Shown here: in pieces, positions 41,726 to 50,172 of the stretch
How the letters are laid out: every line of letters begins with the position of its first letter
How positions within the stretch are numbered: the stretch's first letter is position 1
Origin: Emiliania huxleyi CCMP1516
Lineage: Eukaryota > Haptophyta > Isochrysidales > Noelaerhabdaceae
Length of the DNA: 64,000 bases
Assembly (NCBI RefSeq): GCF_000372725.1
Contig: NW_005195736.1
Location: 1 to 64,000 of the forward strand
Direction of reading: 5' to 3'
Position numbers and translations under genes: made by a program
Notes under the pieces: model-generated
What the model saw: only the letters and a program-made list of their open reading frames with translations
What the model was told of the DNA's origin: nothing
The model's database searches: none

Positions 41726-44700
41726 ATGTCGTTATTGTTCATTCAAAAGCACACCTCTCTCACCACCCTCACTCACCTCTCTCAATCACCCCCCTCCTCC
41801 TCCTCTTGCACGGGCGGCTGCGGCGGCGGTGGCTTTGGGGGCGGCGGCGGCGGCGGCGACGGTTTGACCGACAACGGCAGCGAGAGCCTGATGGAGGCAG
41901 AGCAAATATCCCTGTCCGCAGTTCGTTGCACCTCGACGACTGCTCCATCGAACCGGACTTACGAGGGCAGCAGCAAGGTGAACGTCCAGATATCGCTCGA
42001 CGCTGGTTCCCACTGGACGCAGTTGGACGCTGCCTCGGCCGTCGAAATACCGTGCCAATCGCCTCCGTCAACACCACCGCTATCGCCACCGTTTCCCCCT
42101 ATGCCGTCACCGCCGCCGCCATCAACACCACCATCACCACCGCCGCCAACACCTCCGCCATCCATCCCGCCTCTACGGCCGCCTCCGACGACACCGCCAC
42201 CATCATGGCCGCCGCCATCGCCGCCGCCCCCGTCGCCTCCGCCTCCAGAGCCACCGCCATCAGCACCACCGCCGTCACCGCCTCCGCCGATGCCACCCCT
42301 TCCATCGCCGCCCCCTCCAACGCCACTACCACCGACGCCGCCGCCGCCGTCGCCGCCGCCGCCATCGCCGCCACCGTCCCCGCCTCCGCCATCGCCGCCC
42401 CCCTCACTGCCGCTGCCGTCTCCGCCGCCACCCTCCCCACCGCCGCCCTCCCCACCGCCGTATATGCCCGGTCAGTACTGCCACGCGGAGTGCCCGCAGT
42501 CGCTCAGCGGCTCGACGGTGCTCGACGACACGATCCGCCGCCACAGCTACACCGGCTTCTCCAGGCAGGACCACTATCTCTCCAGCTTGCCGACTTGGTA
42601 CAGGTTCGAGGACTCCAGCGGCAACCCGCGTCGCATGATGGCGACCTCCGACGGCCTCGAAACCAGTAGCTACAACTGCGGCGCCGCTTGGCGGACCTGG
42701 AACAGCTCGCCGATGCCGGTGATGGGGGAGGCTCCGTTCACCGCCCAGCTCTGCGGCTTCTACCGGAGCTGCAACGGCGCTTCCTGCACCAAGAACGGCG
42801 TCGCCAAGTGCTACAACAACGTCAACTACTCGCCCGAGGCGAACACCTGCACGTGCTCGTACGACCAGGGAGCGACGATGACGTACCTGTACCAGCTGAC
42901 CAAGACCGCGATAAGCAGCCAGAACTACTGCGTGACGGACCAGCCGATGCCGCCACCGCCGCCGCCCTTTCCACCCTCCACCCCTCCCTCGCCGCCTCCG
43001 CCATCGCCGCCCCCGTCGCCTCCCCCCTCGCCGCCGCCGCCGTCTCCGCCGCCGCCCTCCCCACCGCCGCCCTCCCCACCGCCGCTCGCCCCAAACGCCT
43101 ACTGCCACGCGGAGTGCCCGCAGTCGCTCAGCGGCTCGACGGTGCTCGACGACACGATCCGCCGCCACAGCTACACCGGCTTCTCCAGGCAGGACCACTA
43201 TCTCTCCAGCTTGCCGACTTGGTACAGGTTCGAGGACTCCAGCGGCAACCCGCATCGCATGATGGCGACCTCCGACGGCCTCGAAACCAGTAGCTACAAC
43301 TGCGGCGCCGCTTGGCGGACCTGGAACAGCTCGCCGATGCCGGTGATGGGGGAGGCTCCGTTCACCGCCCAGCTCTGCGGCTTCTACCGGAGCTGCAACG
43401 GCGCTTCCTGCACCAAGAACGGCGTCGCCAAGTGCTACAACAACGTCAACTACTCGCCCGAGGCGAACACCTGCACGTGCTCGTACGACCAGGGAGCGAC
43501 GATGACGTACCTGTACCAGCTGACCAAGACCGCGATAAGCAGCCAGAACTACTGCGTGACGGACCAGCCGATGCCGCCACCGCCGCCGCCACCGGGACCG
43601 CCGCTGAGTCCCCCGCTACCTCCTTCCTCACCTCCGTCGCCTCCGCCCCCCTCGCAGCCTCCGTCGTTTCCTCCGCCCTCAGCACCTCTACCCGCGCCGC
43701 CCCCCGCACCGCCTCCACCGTCGCTGCCTCAGCCGTCACGACCTCCGCCGCTGAGTCCCCCGCTTCCGTCGCCACCGACACCATCCTTACCGCCTGCCAC
43801 ACCTCCATGCTTTGCGGCCCTACTGTCAGTCTATGAGCCATCGAAGAACTACGCAGGCGTCATGATCCATCTTCCAGATCAAGAATTCGACTTCTCGTCC
43901 TATGACGGAACGCACGCGTTCCTGACTGTCAACGTGTGCCTGTATGCCGCATGCCAACTGCTGAACATCTCGGGTGCCATCAGCAGTTTCAGCTGGACGA
44001 TAAGCTACAGTGATGAGGAGACAGAGGTGATTGTGACAGTCGGAGCGGGCAGCACAGACAGAATTATTTGCTTCAGTATGCCCCCTCCCTTAGTACCGCC
44101 GCCCCTTTCCCCACCGCCAGCGCCAACGCCATCGGACACGCCACCGACGAGCGCGCCAAACCCAGCAACACCCCCGCCGCTCTCGCCACCCTTATCACCG
44201 CTTACGCCACCGCCGCCCACGCCACCGCCGCCCTTGCCACCGCCGCCCTCGCCGCCGCCACCCTCGCCGCCGCCGCCATCCCCACCTCCGCCCTCGCCTC
44301 CGCCACCCTCTCCGCCTCCGCCGTCTACACCACCGCCCTCGCCCCCACCACCGTCGCCGCCTCCTCCCTCGCCGCCTTCACCGTCGCCGCCACCGCCCTC
44401 ACCGCCGCCGCCGTCGCCGCCGCCTTCCACGCCACCGCCGCCCTCACCGCCACTGCCCTCGCCACCACCTCCCTCGCCTCCACCGCCCTCGCCACCGACG
44501 CCCTCCCCGCCACCGCCCTCGCCGCCGCCGCCGCCCTCACTACCGCCGCCGTCGCCACCGCCGCCACCGCTCTCACCACCTCCGCCGTCGCCGCTGACGC
44601 CGTCGCCGCTGCTGTCTTCGACGCCGCCACCCTCGCCCCCACCGCCATCGCCCCCACCGCCATCGCCGCCGCCCTCACCGCCGCCGCCCTCACCGCCGCC

Positions 44701-45199
44701 ACCATCGCCGCCGCCGCCCTCGCCGCCGCCGCCGTCGCCGCTACCCGCACCGCCTCGCTATTCGCCGCCTCTGCTACCGCCTCCAATGCTACCGCTACCG
44801 TCAGCTTGCACGTGCTCTCCCTACTATGATCTTGCCGAGGGCATCGCCAACTCACCCACCTTTCTCGATGACACTAGCGCCCTCTTCTACGTGCTTCAGA
44901 CCGATGACGCCTGGCCGTTGAGTCTCTCCGTGTACCACCCAGCCTGGGGCTGTGCGTGCGAGGACCCGGAGGACCGCCCAATCTGGCTTGCCGCCCTCGA
45001 CCTGTGCTTTTGGGTGGATAGCATCAATGTGACGCAGCGAGACGCGCTCTTTGGCGACTCGGGGCAGCTGCAGCAGGCGTACGAGCGCGCCTGCTCCGCC
45101 TTCGCGCCGGGCGAGCAGGTCAACGAGTACTACCACCACGTCCGGCTGTGCGCGACGCCCGCCTTTGTGCGCGACCTTGGTGGAACGGGGCGTCGGTGA
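41726..45199 (+). CDS. Proline-rich (pherophorin/extensin-like) extracellular glycoprotein with two D8C-like domains
   Basis: From the in-frame ATG at 41726 the frame gives 1,157 residues. After a Gly-rich stretch and a small domain (VRCTSTTAPSNRTYEG, VQISLDAGSHWTQL) come long Ser-Pro/Pro tracts of the kind hydroxylated and glycosylated in algal walls. Between them lie two almost identical ~165-residue Cys-rich domains (42476-42970 and 43100-43594): STVLDDTIRRHSYTGF, LPTWYRFEDSSGNP, CGAAWRTWNSSPMPVMGEAP, CGFYRSCNG, TYLYQLTKTAISSQNYC. Order of LDD, WYRF, paired Cys and the final YLYQL...YC fits the D8C domain of uromodulin and GP2. A third Cys-containing block (YAGVMIHLPDQEFDFSSY) and a C-terminal block (FWVDSINVTQRDALFGD) follow. 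The signal peptide is unclear, so the first exon may be missing. Confidence 0.75.
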   Translation: MSLLFIQKHTSLTTLTHLSQSPPSSSSCTGGCGGGGFGGGGGGGDGLTDNGSESLMEAEQISLSAVRCTSTTAPSNRTYEGSSKVNVQISLDAGSHWTQLDAASAVEIPCQSPPSTPPLSPPFPPMPSPPPPSTPPSPPPPTPPPSIPPLRPPPTTPPPSWPPPSPPPPSPPPPEPPPSAPPPSPPPPMPPLPSPPPPTPLPPTPPPPSPPPPSPPPSPPPPSPPPSLPLPSPPPPSPPPPSPPPYMPGQYCHAECPQSLSGSTVLDDTIRRHSYTGFSRQDHYLSSLPTWYRFEDSSGNPRRMMATSDGLETSSYNCGAAWRTWNSSPMPVMGEAPFTAQLCGFYRSCNGASCTKNGVAKCYNNVNYSPEANTCTCSYDQGATMTYLYQLTKTAISSQNYCVTDQPMPPPPPPFPPSTPPSPPPPSPPPSPPPSPPPPSPPPPSPPPPSPPPLAPNAYCHAECPQSLSGSTVLDDTIRRHSYTGFSRQDHYLSSLPTWYRFEDSSGNPHRMMATSDGLETSSYNCGAAWRTWNSSPMPVMGEAPFTAQLCGFYRSCNGASCTKNGVAKCYNNVNYSPEANTCTCSYDQGATMTYLYQLTKTAISSQNYCVTDQPMPPPPPPPGPPLSPPLPPSSPPSPPPPSQPPSFPPPSAPLPAPPPAPPPPSLPQPSRPPPLSPPLPSPPTPSLPPATPPCFAALLSVYEPSKNYAGVMIHLPDQEFDFSSYDGTHAFLTVNVCLYAACQLLNISGAISSFSWTISYSDEETEVIVTVGAGSTDRIICFSMPPPLVPPPLSPPPAPTPSDTPPTSAPNPATPPPLSPPLSPLTPPPPTPPPPLPPPPSPPPPSPPPPSPPPPSPPPPSPPPPSTPPPSPPPPSPPPPSPPSPSPPPPSPPPPSPPPSTPPPPSPPLPSPPPPSPPPPSPPTPSPPPPSPPPPPSLPPPSPPPPPLSPPPPSPLTPSPLLSSTPPPSPPPPSPPPPSPPPSPPPPSPPPPSPPPPSPPPPSPLPAPPRYSPPLLPPPMLPLPSACTCSPYYDLAEGIANSPTFLDDTSALFYVLQTDDAWPLSLSVYHPAWGCACEDPEDRPIWLAALDLCFWVDSINVTQRDALFGDSGQLQQAYERACSAFAPGEQVNEYYHHVRLCATPAFVRDLGGTGRR
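42476..43594 (+). repeat. 624-bp in-frame tandem duplication encoding the D8C-like domains
   Basis: Bases 42476-42970 and 43100-43594 are nearly identical at a constant offset of 624 bp (208 codons). One visible replacement changes Arg to His (near 42632/43256). The near identity indicates recent duplication or gene conversion. Confidence 0.9.
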
Positions 45200-46227
45200 A
45201 GGCGACCGACACCTCGGGGTGGAACTTGAAGTCGATGCTCGCGACACCCGCGACCGGCGTGGAGGACAGGTCGGAGCAGAAGCCCGAGGCAGCGACGAGC
45301 CAGTTTGGGTCGTCAACCGGGTTGGACACGGGCGGGGTCGGGCGAGGCGCGAAGGTTGGGTGGCGATCGGGCGAGGCGAAGAGTAGCCCCGAGTTGGGCT
45401 CGGGCATCGGGTCGACCGCGGCCGCGTCGGGCACGAACACCGACTCGAGGAACTCGGAGACGCCGCCAGAGCCGTACGAAGACAGAGCAACGGCCGAGCA
45501 GCCGAGTATGACCACCACGGTGAGGAAGCCGCACAGCAGCTTGGTCGAGCAGAACTTGCCGACGCGGAGGCCGGAGCGCGTCGAGGGCGTCGTCGACGAC
45601 GGCGGGGCGTCGTCGACAGACGCCTTGCCGGCGGAGCCGACGCCAGCGAGGTCTTCCTCGTCGACGTCCGTTCCGAGCAGCGCCGCGAACCCGTTGGAGT
45701 CGACGCGGCCGATCGGGGTGGGGATCTTGGTGGTCTTGTTGGAGCGGTCGACCAGGTTGGACTCGCCCTTGCGCTCGATCTTGCGGAGCGGGGAGGGGGT
45801 CTTCCACTCGTCGATGCCCTGCGCGTGACGTGCGGCAGAGGTCACAGGATCAATGTAAGTGCCCGCCTGTAGGAATCCCGTGTCCCCGCAATACCCGCGT
45901 GTGCGGAGAAAGGTGGTGGGAAGCGCTCACCGACGGGGCGGGCTCCTTCTCTGGAAACTCCTTGGTCGAGACGTTCCAGTCGGCGTCGCCCTACGCATCA
46001 CGCGAGACGGGTCAGGTAGTGGGTCGGCAGACGCCGGCGCGCGCAGAAGGCCAGGCGCTCGCCGCCGCGGCGGGCTCCTCCTCCGGAAACTCCTTGATCG
46101 ACGGCAGCGGCGAGCCGCCGGCGGTGACCGGCTCGAGGGCCGGCGCGTCTTCGGTGACCGGCTTGAGAGCCGGCGCGTTTTCGGCCGGAATGATGCGGGC
46201 CTTCACTTCCGTCTTGTTCTCTGACAT
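45120..46227 (-). CDS. Single-pass membrane protein, family not recognised
   Basis: Exon 1 (46227-46063, ATG start) encodes MSENKTEVKARIIPAENAPA and ends in KEFPEEEPAAA. Exon 2 (45990-45931) encodes GDADWNVSTKEFPEKEPAPS. Exon 3 from 45818 starts GIDEWKTPSPLRKIERKGES. Introns are GC-AG and GT-AG, both phase 0. Exons 1 and 2 end in the same KEFPEKEP-type motif followed by (G/T)GAGCGC donors, so one may derive from the other. Exon 3 has a clear membrane span (LLCGFLTVVVILGCSAVALS) followed by a Pro-rich outside part with SGFCSDLSSTPVAGVASIDF. The cytosolic N-terminus is Ser/Thr/Pro-rich. The annotated end overlaps the convergent wall glycoprotein by 80 bp; a further intron near 45183 may resolve this. 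Confidence 0.55.
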
Positions 46228-46339
46228 GTTGTTGATCGAGTCACTCGTACCTGCGATAGGGGTGGGTGGGTGGCGGGTGTGTGATATTCACGGGCGGGAG
46301 GGGGGGCGGGGGGGGGGGCGCTCCAAATTTAGGTCAAAT

Positions 46340-46770
46340 TTCGTCATTTAAAATTAATTAAGCTCATTGACGAAACTTGATGGGGATAAGTGGCGCATCA
46401 GAACGAGCGAAAGAGCGCCTCCAGAAAGAGGTGCGGAAGTGCCATACCGGTCTCGGAAGCGATCTCGGGTAATCTCGGGTAATTAGCTAATTGACGAATC
46501 TTGACGACAATCTCGGGCAATCTCGGGTGGCGCATAAGAAAGTGCGATAGAGCGCCTCCACAAAGAGGTGCGGAAGTGCCATACCGGTCCAGAAGCGATC
46601 TCGGGTAATCTCGGGTAATAATTATGCTAATTGACGAAATCTCGGATCTCGTCAATTTAGTCAACTTGTGGCGCAATGATGCCCCAGAGCATTTCCACGA
46701 ATTTCGTCAAATTTCCGTCAATTATGTTAATTGACGAAATCTCGGCTGAATCTCGGCCAATCTCGGCTAA
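46340..46770 (+). repeat. AT-rich tandem duplication with AATCTCGG motifs
   Basis: A 137-bp unit is repeated (from 46390 and from 46527): GTGGCGCAT...AGAGCGCCTCCA...AAAGAGGTGCGGAAGTGCCA TACCGGTC. Around it lie many AATCTCGGGTAATCTCGGG and TTAATTGACGAAATCTCGG pieces. The base composition is clearly lower in GC than the rest of the window, suggesting a foreign or non-coding element. Confidence 0.8.
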
Positions 46771-48118
46771 TCTCCTGCTCTGATTGCTGCACATCGTGTT
46801 CCGGACCACACTACTCTCGCTGCTTTGAGAGCGTCTTTGAGGGGGGGAATCGAGAGGAAGGGGGGCTCAAGAGGGCCGCACCTACTCGCAGCGCACGCAG
46901 CTTGAGGCCCGGCACCAAGGACCACCGCGGCACGCCCGTCTCGCCCACGTTGTTTTGGATCTGCGAGGGTGCAGGAGGCGGCGAGCGAGCGTCAGAAGCA
47001 TAAAATGGGACGAGCATGGCGCGGGCTCGATTTGGGGGTCGCGGGGGCGCAGTAGGCATGAAGGCGACCCGCGGCCGCGCGCTCAGCAGCGCTCAGACCG
47101 GCAATCCGATTGTGCCAGATTCGCCTCGATCCTCGGAGCGATGCTCGCGCGGCGGCGGTCGCAGCACGGCGTGCAGCCGCGCACGGGCTCGCTGATTGGT
47201 GGTTGTGGGGCGAAGCGAGAGGGCCCGCGCGGGGGCAGCTCTCATCTCGCGCTGCGTCGCGCCGGGCGAGGGGCGAGGCGAGAGGCAACCATGGCAAACC
47301 TGCAATCTGCAAAGTTTCGGTAGGGCACCTTCCTTTGAGGGCGGCGACTATCTACTGATGGAGGCGCCGGCTTTGCTTCTCAAGGCACTTTTTTTTAACC
47401 ATTACGAGTCGCCGGTCTCTCCTTCCTTGTAGCCGGGGCACCTCGCCAGTAGCTTTCTTGTCTGTGTCACGCCATTGTGCCGCTCGTCGCCCCCCAAGTA
47501 AGTAAGTGACTTGGACGCGCGGTCGAGGGCACCGCCCCACCGTCCTGCTCCGACTTTTCCTCTGCTCCGGCGAAGCGGGCGAAGGCGAGGAGCCACCAGG
47601 CCCTCATGCCGACTGGCCGCCGCCTCGCGTCCACGGCGGTCCGCGAGAGCGAGCGTGGGCAGCACGGACAAGGCGATGCTCCCCCCAGGAGTTGTTTCCC
47701 CTCGTCGTTGTCCATATCAAACGTGGGCACGTATTTCTTCAAACGCAGAAACCTCCAGGAAAACCGGGCGCGACACAATCAAGGTTCAGGGCTTCTTTTT
47801 TCAAGGCACGAAGGTGGGGGGGGGGGGTAGGAAGGAAGGTTGACAAGGTGAGAGCCGTAGACGGAGTGATGAAGAATCTTGTCGCATGGGCAGCGCGCCA
47901 TCTTCAAGCACGATGTGATGAGCAAGTCTCTGCACGTGGCGAGTCTCAACTGCTCTCATTGATATTGTGACGCCCAGCGAGGGGCGTGCCTCTCCATGAG
48001 CGAATGCGCGCGGCCTACCACCCCAACCGCCCTCCAGCCCCTGCAGCCCCGCCCGCCCTCCAGCCCCGCCCGCCCTCCAGCCCAGCCTCGGACCGCCCCA
48101 GGTGCCGACCCTCACTCA
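46771..48118. other. Intergenic region without a supported gene
   Basis: Short frames exist but none has recognisable protein features. On the minus strand near 47590-47620 a frame beginning MRAWWLLAFARFAGAEEKSE resembles a signal peptide but has no convincing continuation. CCGCCCTCCAGCCC repeats lie at about 48030-48085. Confidence 0.45.
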
Positions 48119-48165
48119 ACCCTAGCCCTGGCCCTAACCGTACCCCCTCCCCCTAACCCTAACCG
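48119..48165 (+). repeat. Interstitial telomere-like CCCTAA motifs
   Basis: Degenerate copies of CCCTAA/CCCTAG occur in a row (AACCCTAGCCCTGGCCCTAA then CCCCTAACCCTAACCGCC) directly before the CAP exon. Many eukaryotic algae use CCCTAA/TTAGGG telomeres. Confidence 0.6.
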
Positions 48166-48171
48166 CCCCAG

Positions 48172-48462
48172 GTGCCCACCATCACGGTGGACAAGTGCGA
48201 CGCGACGACTCTCATCCTCAACCGCGAGTCGCTCGACTGCGAGATCGTCTCGGCAAAGTCGACGCTTAACATCCAGATGCCGGGCGAGACGGACGAGGGC
48301 GGGTCCGCGGAGGGGAGGGAGCCTTCTCGGAGCCTTCTCGGAGCCTTCCCTATAGGCAAGACGGACGACGACGAGTTCAAGGAGGTGCCCATCCCGGAGC
48401 AGTTCGTCTCCAAGTTCGACGGCGACAAGTGGACGACCGAGTGCATGGCCCACTCTGGCTAG
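48172..48462 (+). pseudogene. C-terminal fragment of adenylyl cyclase-associated protein (CAP/Srv2)
   Basis: After a CCCCAG acceptor at 48171 the plus strand encodes VPTITVDKCDATTLILNRES and LDCEIVSAKSTLNIQMPGET. A 57-nt GC-AG intron (48299-48355) follows, then KTDDDEFKEVPIPEQFVSKF and a stop. This is the end of the CAP C-terminal beta-helix, including the conserved SLDCEIVSAKS and VPIPEQF blocks; CAP recycles actin monomers. No upstream exons for the rest of the ~450-residue protein are seen in the preceding 1.4 kb. It could be the last exons of a gene with a very long intron, but a duplicated fragment is more likely: the boundary AACCGCCCCAGGTGCCCACC has a partial copy at about 48090 (GGACCGCCCCAGGTGCCGAC). 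Confidence 0.65.
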
Positions 48463-48947
48463 CGTACAGGGAGGGGCGCCGGGGCCCCTTGCGGCGGGGC
48501 GACGGATGTGGACTACGCGGCCGGGGGCTGCGGCTCGCCCCGGTCCTTTTACGCGTGCGGGGCCGGCAGGTGCGCTCAGGTGCGGCTGCGAGGCGTGTAA
48601 GGTAAGGTAAGGTAAACGTCTCCACACACACAAAGTGGTGGGGCAAGGGGGGGCGACCCTCGCATCTCCACGCCCGGACACGGGCAGGAGCCTCACGGCA
48701 TTCAAAGTGCAAGCACCGGCCCGGTGCCGTGGGTGAGCAACCTGCACCTCACTCCCTCCCTCCCAGACACAGGACCCACACACAACCCCCACAGCGTGGA
48801 CGACTACGTGTTCAGAAACACCAAGCAGCGAGGCGAGGGTGAAGGGGTAAGGGGCTGTGTGGGGCAGAATCTACATCTGACTACTCCATCTAGCCTGGGG
48901 GGTCGGAGGAGGGGGGGGCAGAAGGGGTAAGATATGGGTGAAGCCAG
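48463..48947. other. Intergenic region
   Basis: No supported gene. Contains (GGTAA)4 near 48598 and a G-rich tract near 48898. A short plus-strand frame (VDDYVFRNTKQRGEG near 48797) looks protein-like but is too short to assign. Confidence 0.45.
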
Positions 48948-49810
48948 CTAGTCGGACGCCCTGTCGTCGGAATACTCCTCGGAGCCGGTGTCCTCGTCGT
49001 CGTCCTTGCCCGACGCGGAGGTCGGGCGAGAGGTCTGCATCGCCTCGCCGGCTGTGAACCTGAACACGGCGTCGGCCGGCGCCGAGGCGCCGGCGGCCGT
49101 CATCAGGTGCATGACAAATCTGTCGCGGCATGCCGCATCAATCTCTCCATACTCGGCCAGCTCGGTTGCGAGCCAGTCCGAGGCGACGGTCGTCGCCACG
49201 GTCCCCTGGGGAACCTTGGCGTACACCTTGCTGGGGCCGCGTCGATACCCGTCGTCCCTCTCCGGGGCAGCGAGTATTCGACCTCTATTTTGGACCCGGC
49301 CTGGCTGCGCGTCTGCGCAGCTGCAGTCCGCAGCCCGGCCATCACGTACTGGATGTTCTCGCGCAGCTGCGCCCGCGGGGCCTCCGCGCGCTCGGCCTCG
49401 CTCGCGGCGCGCTCGCCAGCCTCCTTCGCCCGGCGCGCCTTCTGCCGGGCCTTCTTGGCCTTGCGTGCCGCGGCTCGAGCCGCGAGCTGCTCCTTGGTGA
49501 GCTCCTTCTTATTTGGCGCGGTGCGCTCGACGTACGAGCGCTCTGCCGCCTGCACCGACGCGCGGTCGCCCGCGGCCTTCTCGTGCTTCAGGTCGATCTC
49601 GATGGTCGCGTAGCCAGGCCTTATCAGCCTGACCTGCGACGCACCTGCGATCCTTGCGACCATCACCGCGTCCTCCAGTTGCACGCGATCGGAGCTATTC
49701 CAGCGTCCGCTGCGCATCCCCGGCGGCACGACGGTGGCCGGTGCTTGCGCACCAGCCCCGTCCGCCACCGGGTCCGCGGCCGCGGTCCCTGTCATAGCTA
49801 GGCGCGCCAT
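48948..49810 (-). CDS. Multicopy lineage-specific protein, function unknown (partner at 31353-32095)
   Basis: From ATG at 49810: MARLAMTGTAAADPVADG, a short insert, VVPPGMRSGRWNSSDRVQLE, RLIRPGYATIEIDLKHEKAA, SVQAAERSYVERTAPNKKEL, a long Ala/Lys/Arg helix and LRENIQYVMAGLRTAAAQTR. After YSLP near 49270 the frame must change (a small intron or a 1-2-base shift) to continue with VYAKVPQGTVATTVASDWLA, ELAEYGEIDAACRDRFVMHL, TAAGASAPADAVFRF and an acidic tail (DDDEDTGSEEYSDDRASD). The same protein is recognisable in the degenerate copy 17 kb away, so this is a repeated family, perhaps carried by a mobile element. The acidic tail and basic helix would suit a nucleic-acid-associated protein, but that is inference. 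Confidence 0.55.
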
Positions 49811-50172
49811 GGAGAACGGCGGGCACTTCCCGTTGTCAGCGTGCGTCGGGGCCGGCGCGGGGAGCCGGGCTCGTGGTGTGAGGCGCGCGAGGAGTAGCAC
49901 TTGCGCCTGGGGCCCGGGGTGCGGGTTCGCGCGCGAGGCGAGGGGCAAAGAAAGCGTGTGCGTGCGCGCCTGACGTCCTGCCGTGTGCGGGCTGCGCTGC
50001 TGTCAGGGACTTTCTGTGGCGCGCGCGCCGCGACGCGAAAAAAAACATAGAAGACGGCGATACAAAATACAAACATCAAACAATGTAGAATGTTCCATGC
50101 CCTACTGTATGCCCTCGGAGAACGGGCGACCACGGCTTTACCTCACCCTCGCTACTCTATCGACCCGATACC
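49811..50172. other. Intergenic region between two minus-strand genes
   Basis: About 360 bases without a supported gene. It includes the 5' flank of the repeat-family gene and the 3' flank of the F-box/RCC1 gene. Confidence 0.4.

Noticed and set aside
41434..45199. Ala/Thr-rich frames antisense or shifted to the Pro-rich glycoprotein
   Set aside because: They arise from the CCG/CCT repeat in other frames; only one frame contains the conserved Cys-rich domains.
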